In this document: positions 1 through 4,805 of the stretch, piece by piece | How positions within the stretch are numbered: the first letter of the stretch is position 1 | How the letters are laid out: every line of letters starts with the position of its first letter | Origin: Candidatus Izemoplasma sp. | GTDB taxonomy: Bacteria; Bacillota_I; Bacilli_A; Izemoplasmatales; Izemoplasmataceae | DNA length: 5,971 nt | Direction of reading: 5' to 3' | Assembly (NCBI GenBank): GCA_007132145.1 | Contig: SLPE01000016.1 | Location: forward strand, 1 to 5,971 | The notes under the pieces: model-generated | Databases searched by the model: none | What the model was told of the DNA's origin: nothing | What the model saw: the letters and a program-made list of their open reading frames with translations, nothing else | Position numbers and translations under genes: made by a program

Positions 1-1277
1 CTGTACGCTTTCGAGAGCGCTGCGACATTTTTCGCCAATGTGCTCGGATTGCAAGAGATGTAGACGATTTTCTTCACGCGCTTTTGCAAGAGCCAGCGGA
101 TCAGTCTTTCGTCGAGACCGGTGCGCGGCGGGTCGCAGAAGACGACATCGAAAGGCTTCGTTTTGACACGCTTGTCCCTACGGATGACTTCGGCGGCGTC
201 GCCGAGGATGAAATCGACGTTTTCAGCCGCGTTCAGCATTTTGTTCCTGCGGGCACTCGCGATCGAGGATGGATGGTGGTCGATGCCGACCACCGCGTCG
301 AAGCGCTTTGCGAATGTGAGCGCAAGCGCGCCGCAACCGGTATAGAGGTCGAGCATCGTCTTGTCGCTGCGGTCGTCCAACAACGTACCGACGTAATCGA
401 TTACTGTTTTGAAGAGCGGCGGATTGAGTTGGAAGAACGCCGGCGGATGCAACAAGAACTCGGTGTCATGTAATCTTTCAGGCAACATTTCTTCTCCGTG
501 CATCACTTCATAGGTCGGACCGAAGATTTCATGGTTGTCGAGATCATGGTTTTTCGAAATCGAAACGCCGCTGACGCCGTCGAGTGCTGCGACCGCTTCG
601 GTAAGCGTCTTGAGCACACGGTTGAACAAGGTGACGACGAAAGTCACATGCATCGTTGCGGTTGCGGCGCTTTGACGGACGACGAGCGTGCGCAAGAGTC
701 CGCGCCCCGCTTTCAAGTCTACCGCATACACGCCGTGCGTGTCGCAAAGGGCGAGAATGGCTGTGATCGTGGCGTTGATCGCGTCGGTTTGCACCGGACA
801 GGCATCGATGGCGACGATGTCTTTGGAATTGATGCGATACAGCCCCGCCTTGAGGCCGGTCTCGGTGTTGAGCACGGGCATTTGCGCTTTATGTCGGTAG
901 CGGCGTTCTTGCGGCGATGCGCCGCAAGACTTGAAGGTCGCCGCGGTTTTCTCGCCGACGTAGCGTCGGAACGCCTGTTCGAGCATCGCTTCCTTGAGAC
1001 GAAGCTGTTCTTCATAGGCGACATGTTGCAACTGACAGCCACCGCACTCGCCGTAGTGCTTGCAAAAGGGCTCGGTTCTGTAAAAGGCGTGCTTCTTGAT
1101 TTTCAAGGCGGTCGCTTCGGCGTACGACTCGTGGAGCGCGTCGATGCGCACGACGACTTCTTCGGGCGGGATGACACCATGGACAAAAACGGCCAGTCTC
1201 TTGTAATAACCGATGCCTTCTCCGTTAATGCCGATGCGTTTGATGGTGATCAAGACGTTTTGTCCGCTTTTGAGCAT
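1..1277 (-). CDS. RlmD/RumA-family 23S rRNA (uracil-C5)-methyltransferase, paralogue 2, 3' end missing
   Basis: My translation gives 425 uninterrupted residues running off the left edge, so there is no stop in the window; about 30 C-terminal residues are missing. It belongs to the TrmA/RlmD family, which moves a methyl group from SAM to C5 of uridine in structured RNA. An N-terminal TRAM-like domain (about 1-60) is followed by the [4Fe-4S] cysteines in CX5CGGC form (C72, C78, C81) plus C160. The Rossmann SAM motif LDLYTGCGALAL is at 309-320, FFQLNP at 281-286, CDPPRTG at 381-387 and the nucleophile in SCNPST at C409. The general-base Glu of the family's HxE motif would lie beyond the edge. 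The start at 1277 is supported by AGAGGG six bases upstream. It is paralogous to the enzyme at 3415-4791 but clearly diverged (TGCG instead of CGIG in the SAM loop). The target could be U1939, U747 or another uridine; sequence alone does not decide. Family assignment is secure, specificity is not. Confidence 0.92.
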   Translation of the reverse strand, partial: MLKSGQNVLITIKRIGINGEGIGYYKRLAVFVHGVIPPEEVVVRIDALHESYAEATALKIKKHAFYRTEPFCKHYGECGGCQLQHVAYEEQLRLKEAMLEQAFRRYVGEKTAATFKSCGASPQERRYRHKAQMPVLNTETGLKAGLYRINSKDIVAIDACPVQTDAINATITAILALCDTHGVYAVDLKAGRGLLRTLVVRQSAATATMHVTFVVTLFNRVLKTLTEAVAALDGVSGVSISKNHDLDNHEIFGPTYEVMHGEEMLPERLHDTEFLLHPPAFFQLNPPLFKTVIDYVGTLLDDRSDKTMLDLYTGCGALALTFAKRFDAVVGIDHHPSSIASARRNKMLNAAENVDFILGDAAEVIRRDKRVKTKPFDVVFCDPPRTGLDERLIRWLLQKRVKKIVYISCNPSTLAKNVAALSKAY

Positions 1278-1283
1278 GCGTGT

Positions 1284-1289
1284 CCCTCT
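1284..1289 (-). promoter_or_regulatory. Ribosome binding site of the left-edge methyltransferase
   Basis: AGAGGG on the minus strand lies six bases before the ATG at 1277. Other ATGs occur slightly upstream (around 1303-1316), but none has a comparable purine-rich site. This site therefore sets the start of the gene. Confidence 0.7.
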
Positions 1290-1319
1290 TTGAAACGTGG
1301 CATGTATGACGTCATGGAT

Positions 1320-1348
1320 AGTCTATCACAGACGCGCTCGCCTCACAA
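1320..1348 (-). promoter_or_regulatory. Probable sigma-A promoter of the left-edge methyltransferase
   Basis: On the minus strand TTGTGA (1348-1343) and TAGACT (1325-1320) are separated by exactly 17 bases. Each hexamer matches the consensus at four of six positions, and a TGA directly precedes the -10 box, giving an extended -10. It lies after the heliorhodopsin terminator and about 40 bases before the start codon, as expected for an independent transcript. Motif matching only; no transcription data. Confidence 0.45.
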
Positions 1349-1373
1349 CACAAAGTCGGCGGGATCATCCATG

Positions 1374-1398
1374 AAAAGCCCGCCGAAAGACGGCGGGC
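1374..1398 (-). terminator. Intrinsic terminator of the heliorhodopsin gene
   Basis: On the minus strand GCCCGCCG (1398-1391 side) pairs perfectly with CGGCGGGC (1385-1378 side) around a five-base TCTTT loop, followed at once by TTTT (1377-1374). The eight-pair, G+C-rich stem ends about 40 bases after the heliorhodopsin stop. It separates that gene from the methyltransferase downstream, which has its own promoter-like sequence. Confidence 0.88.
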
Positions 1399-1437
1399 CA
1401 CTTGATTCCGTATCGTGTCAGGAGGCTCGAGCGCGTG

Positions 1438-2229
1438 TCAAGGTTGCATCGCGCCGGCGAAGACGAGCCAGGCGAGGATGGTCTTGGCAACGAGGCTCAA
1501 GATGATATAGACACGTTCCCCATAGATGTAGTCTTTCCATTTTCCGACACGCAAGTACTGAAGGATCATGTTGATGGGGAAGGTGTTGAACGCGACGAAG
1601 TACGTTCCGACGATCGCCCACACGAACCAGGGGACTTGTGAAAGGTCGGGATTGCCGCCCATGTAGAGTAGGATCGCGATCCATGGGGCGAGTCCGGCGA
1701 TCGTTCCGTAGATGAAGGCGCCCCATTTGACGTCCTTCTTCTCTTTACCGGCGTTGAGTTGCTCCATCACGAGACCGAAGAGGTTCATCGATGCGTTGAC
1801 CAAGAAGATCAGGATGAGGCTGGCGATATCGAAGATACCGAAGAGCGTCGCGATGAGGACGATCATGATTGAAGAACTGATGGCGTATTCGAACCAACGG
1901 AAACGGTTGATGCCGAGTTCGAGGTCGCGGTTGTAGACGTCGTTGAGTCGTTTCGGCAAGGAGATCAAGGCGTGCGCAACCGCCGAGATGAACAGGAACA
2001 AGGCGACCATCGCGCCGAAGGGGAGTTCGAACAACGCATCGCTAGCCGTAACGAGGCTCTCCGTCGCCGGGTCGTATGTGAGATAGTTGATGGTGATCTC
2101 CGGTGTGAATTCCGCAATGCCGGAGATGACGGTGAAAGCGAGGATGATCATGATGATGGCTTGGAGTAGGTGGAGACCGCCCATGATCATGTTGAACTTA
2201 CGAAGCTTTTCCATGGTGATTTCTTTCAT
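1438..2229 (-). CDS. Heliorhodopsin (seven-helix retinal-binding photoreceptor)
   Basis: The 263-residue integral membrane protein has seven hydrophobic helices at about 13-36, 69-91, 111-132, 135-156, 168-190, 199-223 and 237-261. Family hallmarks are present. TM1 has LHLLQA with H20; H86 in TM2 matches the second pocket histidine; TM3 has RWFEY with E114 as the expected Schiff-base counterion. TM6-TM7 reads LQYLRVGKW...GERVYIILSLVAK, with K249 as the retinal-linking lysine, then LAW. The long loop after TM1 (about 38-67) is typical. Known heliorhodopsins sit with the N-terminus in the cytoplasm, opposite to type-1 rhodopsins, have slow photocycles and mostly do not pump ions; a sensory role is usually proposed. 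The start has AAGGAGGG seven to eight bases upstream; a second ATG at codon 6 is less well placed. The gene has its own promoter and terminator, so it is probably monocistronic. No retinal-making carotenoid oxygenase is in view. Family call is firm; light-dependent function here is inference. Confidence 0.95.
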   Translation of the reverse strand: MKEITMEKLRKFNMIMGGLHLLQAIIMIILAFTVISGIAEFTPEITINYLTYDPATESLVTASDALFELPFGAMVALFLFISAVAHALISLPKRLNDVYNRDLELGINRFRWFEYAISSSIMIVLIATLFGIFDIASLILIFLVNASMNLFGLVMEQLNAGKEKKDVKWGAFIYGTIAGLAPWIAILLYMGGNPDLSQVPWFVWAIVGTYFVAFNTFPINMILQYLRVGKWKDYIYGERVYIILSLVAKTILAWLVFAGAMQP

Positions 2230-2235
2230 TACATT

Positions 2236-2243
2236 CCCTCCTT
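2236..2243 (-). promoter_or_regulatory. Strong ribosome binding site of heliorhodopsin
   Basis: AAGGAGGG on the minus strand is close to the perfect anti-16S complement, with six to seven bases to the ATG at 2229. It is the strongest such site in the window and favours codon 1 over the internal ATG at codon 6. It suggests efficient translation when the transcript is made. Confidence 0.85.
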
Positions 2244-2264
2244 CAGGAATATCGATTTGATTTC

Positions 2265-2298
2265 ATTGTATAGTATCCGTGACCCTTTTTCCAAACAA
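2265..2298 (-). promoter_or_regulatory. Probable sigma-A promoter of heliorhodopsin
   Basis: Two overlapping solutions exist on the minus strand. TGGAAA (2293-2288) with a 17-base spacer leads to TACAAT (2270-2265), a five-of-six -10 box. TTGTTT (2298-2293) with 17 bases leads to TACTAT (2275-2270). Either gives a short leader of roughly 25-35 bases ending in the strong ribosome binding site. The run is A+T-rich compared with its surroundings. Which box is used cannot be told from sequence. Confidence 0.55.
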
Positions 2299-2305
2299 AT
2301 GCTTT

Positions 2306-2333
2306 AAAAAAAGCGCCGTAAAAAGACCGCTTT
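2306..2333 (-). terminator. Weak candidate intrinsic terminator after the 2408-2827 acetyltransferase
   Basis: On the minus strand AAAGCG pairs with CGCTTT (six pairs, 12-base loop) and is followed by four more T, for a run of seven T in all. It lies about 75 bases after the acetyltransferase stop and just upstream of the heliorhodopsin promoter. The stem is short and A+T-rich at its base with a large loop, so it is much weaker than the terminators at 1374 and 2953. Position supports it; structure alone is marginal. Confidence 0.35.
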
Positions 2334-2357
2334 CCATGGGCGTTTTCGGGATTCAAT

Positions 2358-2388
2358 ACATGAATATATGAATTGTTTTCATATGAAT
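2358..2388. repeat. A+T-rich patch with repeated ATGAAT units and a 10-base palindrome
   Basis: ATGAAT occurs at 2360-2365, 2368-2373 and 2383-2388. The longer ATATGAAT occurs at 2366-2373 and 2381-2388, 15 bases apart. The last copy is part of the perfect palindrome TTCATATGAA at 2378-2387. The patch sits 60-90 bases upstream of the heliorhodopsin promoter, between it and the acetyltransferase stop. It could be a regulator site or simply A+T-rich spacer; no known operator is recognised. Confidence 0.3.
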
Positions 2389-2407
2389 CGTCACGATACG
2401 CGACGCT

Positions 2408-2827
2408 TCAGGCATCGAGATTGACCTTGACGAACGCCAGGCCTTCGAGCTCTTCGATCGACTGCAGACCGAGCGATTTATAAAAACGTTTCGTCTTTTC
2501 GGTGTTATCGGTCATCAGGACGATTTGACGGATGTGCGCGTATTTCTTCAAGACCCGCTTCAACAACGTCGTGCCGATTTTCTTCCCTTGATAGGCCGGG
2601 TCGACGAGGATGTCCTGGATGTAGATGATCGACGTGTCGTCGCCGACGACACGAATCAAGCCGACGAGCACCCCGTCATGCCAAGCGCTCAGGACGTATA
2701 GGGAGCGTTCTAGAATACGGGCGAGTTTGTCGGGTTTTCGGGCGTAGGGCGTCCAACCGACGCTTTCGTAGAGTTTTCTCAAGGCGTTCAGTTCAATGGT
2801 CTTCGTCTCAACATAATCGATGGTCAT
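2408..2827 (-). CDS. GNAT-family N-acetyltransferase (139 residues)
   Basis: A small single-domain protein of the GCN5-related acetyltransferase fold, which moves acetyl from acetyl-CoA to an amine. The first part (about 12-30, LYESVGWTPYA) is a helix seen in a common bacterial subgroup. Then come LVGLIRVVGD at 54-63, IYIQDILVDPAYQ at 68-80 leading into the acetyl-CoA pyrophosphate loop QGKKIG (80-85), and RFYKSLGL (114-121) with the usual C-terminal Tyr (Y116). The frame is open to an ATG at 2872, but that codon has no ribosome binding site. AAGAAGGGA lies nine bases before the ATG at 2827, giving an N-terminus (MTIDYVET) typical of the family. It is not closely similar to the acetyltransferase at 2963-3418, so it is not a recent duplicate. 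The substrate is unknown. Confidence 0.88.
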   Translation of the reverse strand: MTIDYVETKTIELNALRKLYESVGWTPYARKPDKLARILERSLYVLSAWHDGVLVGLIRVVGDDTSIIYIQDILVDPAYQGKKIGTTLLKRVLKKYAHIRQIVLMTDNTEKTKRFYKSLGLQSIEELEGLAFVKVNLDA

Positions 2828-2836
2828 CGTTGACCG

Positions 2837-2845
2837 TCCCTTCTT
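2837..2845 (-). promoter_or_regulatory. Ribosome binding site that sets the acetyltransferase start at 2827
   Basis: AAGAAGGGA on the minus strand, nine bases from the ATG at 2827. It lies inside the longer open frame, so it argues that the first 15 codons from 2872 are leader and not protein. Confidence 0.65.
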
Positions 2846-2952
2846 GCGGGATATAACGGTATTTCCCTCCATCCCGGGCGTTTCCGGGGCTTTAGCGTGG
2901 TGTACGAGAGGCGCGCATCGTCCATGTTCTCGACATCCGCGAAACGCCTATG

Positions 2953-2974
2953 AAAAAGCCGGCTAGAGCGGCTT
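2953..2974 (-). terminator. Intrinsic terminator of the serine dehydratase operon, overlapping a stop codon
   Basis: On the minus strand AAGCCG (2974-2969) pairs with CGGCTT (2961-2956) around a seven-base loop, and T continues for three more bases to 2953. The upstream arm encodes the last Lys and Pro of the 2963-3418 acetyltransferase, and its TAG stop (2965-2963) lies in the loop. It ends the three-gene operon. The stem is modest (six pairs), but location and T run agree. Confidence 0.7.
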
Positions 2975-3418
2975 GATCATCACTTGACAAGGATTGTGCG
3001 CGTCCCAAAGCGTCGGAAAGACTTCCAAATCGAGAAACCCGAGCGAGCGGTAGAACGCATGGGTGCGGTCATAGTCTTCGTTCGTGCCCGCTTTGAGCGT
3101 TTTGACTTGCAAGAGGCGATACCCTTTTCGTATCGCATAATCTTCGAAAGCGGCGAACAGTCGTTTGCCGTACCCTGAACGGTGGTATTTCTTGAGGATG
3201 CCGATACAATGGATTTCGGCCGCATGCCGACTCGTTTCCTTGAGCGAGACGAAGCCGACCGCTTCCTCGTCCACGCTGATGGCGAAAAACGGCATGGTCC
3301 GACTGTTCTTGATGTAAGCACGCGTATTTTCAGGAATCCCGAACCATTCTGGCAAATCGTTCAAGACGCGCTTTGCGATTCGCTCCTTCATGCGGGGATC
3401 GTCGATTTCCTTGATCAT
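2963..3418 (-). CDS. GNAT-family N-acetyltransferase (151 residues), third gene of operon
   Basis: A complete GCN5-related acetyltransferase domain. FAISVDEEAVGFVSLK (45-60) forms the central strands, AEIHCIGILKKYHRSGYGKRL (67-87) holds the acetyl-CoA loop with R80, G82 and G84, and THAFYRSLGF (119-128) carries the C-terminal Tyr. DLPEWFGIPE near the N-terminus and a C-terminal TLWDAHNPCQVMIKPL (136-151) mark a subgroup common in Bacillota with no settled substrate, to my knowledge. The start overlaps the methyltransferase stop as ATGA (3418-3415), so it is translationally coupled; GGAG lies about eight bases upstream, inside the methyltransferase. Its stop lies in the loop of the operon terminator. 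A role in acetylating a protein, small amine or ribosomal component is possible, the last suggested only by its neighbour; I infer nothing firmer. Confidence 0.9.
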   Translation of the reverse strand: MIKEIDDPRMKERIAKRVLNDLPEWFGIPENTRAYIKNSRTMPFFAISVDEEAVGFVSLKETSRHAAEIHCIGILKKYHRSGYGKRLFAAFEDYAIRKGYRLLQVKTLKAGTNEDYDRTHAFYRSLGFLDLEVFPTLWDAHNPCQVMIKPL

Positions 3419-4791
3419 TCGCTCGTCTCCGTGCGTTCGCTTTCACCGTCACGGACCAATAAGGAGACGCATTCGATGTGACTCGTGTGCGGAAACATGT
3501 CGAACGGTGTGACGTTGCCGACACGGTAACCGCCGGCTTGCAAGCAATTGAGGTCGCGGGCGAAAGTGGACACATTGCAGGATATGTAGATGATTTTCGG
3601 AATTCCGAGTTCGATCAGCGTTTGCAAGAACGCCTTATCACACCCTTTACGGGGCGGGTCGACGAAGACGACATCGATCGTTTCGTTTTTCAAGGTCGTC
3701 ATGACGTCTTCTACGGCTCCGTGGATGAACTTCGCGTTCTTGATGTGGTTCATCCGGGCGTTGGCGACGGCATTCTTGATCGATTCCTTGACGATATCGA
3801 CCCCGATGACCGCCTTGACGCGCGATGCTACACATAAAGCGATGGTCCCGATGCCGCAATAGGCGTCGAGAACGGTATCGGAAACTTTCAACCCGGCAAG
3901 CGCGACCGCATGGTTGAAAAGGGCGACCGACTGTAAAGGGTTGATCTGGTGGAAGGCGCGGTGGGAAATGTCGAAACGACATCCGAGCATCGTGTCCGAG
4001 AAAGTCTCTTGACCGATGAGTGTACGACTTTTTTGCCCGAGGATGGAGATGTTCGGACCGGCGTTGATGTTTTGAATGACCCCGACAAGGTTGGGAAAGC
4101 GCTCCATCAGGCGCTCGGCGAGAGCTTCCTTCTCATTGAAACGAGTCCGGGAGGTGATCAGCGTCACCTGAAGTTGCCCGTCGGTGGCGCTCGAGCGGAT
4201 CATCACGCCCCTGAGCACACCGGCGCCGGTATCGTCATCGTATATCTCGATGTTCATATCCTCGATTTCCGCCTTCAGGAAACGGATGATGTCATTGTGT
4301 ATCTTCGGGATGATATGACAACGTTTGATGTCGACGACGTCGTGTGATTCGCGTTTGTACATGCCCGTCATGAGCCGCCCGTTCCGATACTTGAAGAAAA
4401 CGGTGACTTTGTTCCGGTAGGCGTAGGGGTTGCTCATGCCGACGCAAGGTGAGACCGAACATTCGATCTTTCCAAGTTTTCGCAGTGTCTCAACTGTCCG
4501 ATAACGCTTGAAATCGAGTTGCATCTCATAATTCATGTGCATGATCGAACATCCGCCGCACACATCGTAGTGTTCGCAGATCGGTTGCATCCTGAACGGC
4601 GACACCTTGCGTAACTCTACGAGACGGGCGAGACCGAAGTGTTTGTTCTTCTTCGTGATCTTGACGAGCGCGGTTTCGCCTTTGAGTGCGTTCTTGACAA
4701 AAAGCGGGTAGCCGTCGATCTTGCATACGCCGCGAGCATCATGGGTCATGTCGGTGAAGACGACTTCATGGTATTCGTTCTTGGCGACCAT
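3415..4791 (-). CDS. rlmD: 23S rRNA (uracil-C5)-methyltransferase, RlmD/RlmCD type
   Basis: A complete 458-residue TrmA/RlmD-family enzyme. It makes 5-methyluridine in 23S rRNA with SAM: U1939 in the E. coli RlmD case, U747 and U1939 for the Bacillus YefA (RlmCD) enzyme. The N-terminus (KNEYHEVVFTDMTHDARGV, TRAM domain about 1-57) is strikingly like YefA. Iron-sulfur cysteines are C72, C78, C81 (CX5CGGC) and C158. The SAM loop is LDAYCGIGT (308-316), HQINP is at 281-285, VDPPRKG at 377-383, nucleophile C405 in SCNVST, and catalytic-base candidate E440 in HIECVSLL. All expected catalytic residues are present, so it should be active. AAGGGGAG overlaps the serine dehydratase stop 12 bases upstream, and its own stop overlaps the next start. 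A second family member sits at 1-1277; the two may split the U747 and U1939 sites, or this one may do both. Confidence 0.95.
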   Translation of the reverse strand: MVAKNEYHEVVFTDMTHDARGVCKIDGYPLFVKNALKGETALVKITKKNKHFGLARLVELRKVSPFRMQPICEHYDVCGGCSIMHMNYEMQLDFKRYRTVETLRKLGKIECSVSPCVGMSNPYAYRNKVTVFFKYRNGRLMTGMYKRESHDVVDIKRCHIIPKIHNDIIRFLKAEIEDMNIEIYDDDTGAGVLRGVMIRSSATDGQLQVTLITSRTRFNEKEALAERLMERFPNLVGVIQNINAGPNISILGQKSRTLIGQETFSDTMLGCRFDISHRAFHQINPLQSVALFNHAVALAGLKVSDTVLDAYCGIGTIALCVASRVKAVIGVDIVKESIKNAVANARMNHIKNAKFIHGAVEDVMTTLKNETIDVVFVDPPRKGCDKAFLQTLIELGIPKIIYISCNVSTFARDLNCLQAGGYRVGNVTPFDMFPHTSHIECVSLLVRDGESERTETSE

Positions 4792-4797
4792 ACGGTT

Positions 4798-4805
4798 CTC
4801 CCCTT
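4798..4805 (-). promoter_or_regulatory. Ribosome binding site of rlmD overlapping the serine dehydratase stop
   Basis: AAGGGGAG on the minus strand begins within the TAA stop (4806-4804) of the dehydratase and lies six bases before the ATG at 4791. Ribosomes ending the dehydratase could feed initiation of the methyltransferase. This supports co-transcription. Confidence 0.75.

Noticed and set aside
498..1505. Long plus-strand open frame of 335 codons
   Set aside because: It is antisense to the left methyltransferase and the heliorhodopsin terminator, shows no recognisable domain, and is Arg/Asp-rich as expected for a shadow of a G+C-rich minus-strand gene.
2840..2872. Promoter for the 2408-2827 acetyltransferase around TTATAT
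   Set aside because: A -10-like TTATAT is present but no acceptable -35 hexamer lies at 16-18 bases, and it would give a very short leader; too weak to annotate.
2873..2888. CCCGG/CCGGG hairpin upstream of the second acetyltransferase as a terminator or riboswitch
   Set aside because: Only five pairs and no T run on either strand; no larger conserved RNA fold could be recognised around it.
2408..3418. The two acetyltransferases as a tandem duplication
   Set aside because: Beyond the shared GNAT fold motifs they align poorly, differ in N- and C-terminal signatures and are split by a terminator; they look like members of different subgroups.
3949..4347. Plus-strand open frame of 132 codons within rlmD
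   Set aside because: Complementary to the conserved methyltransferase core, with no protein-family signal of its own.
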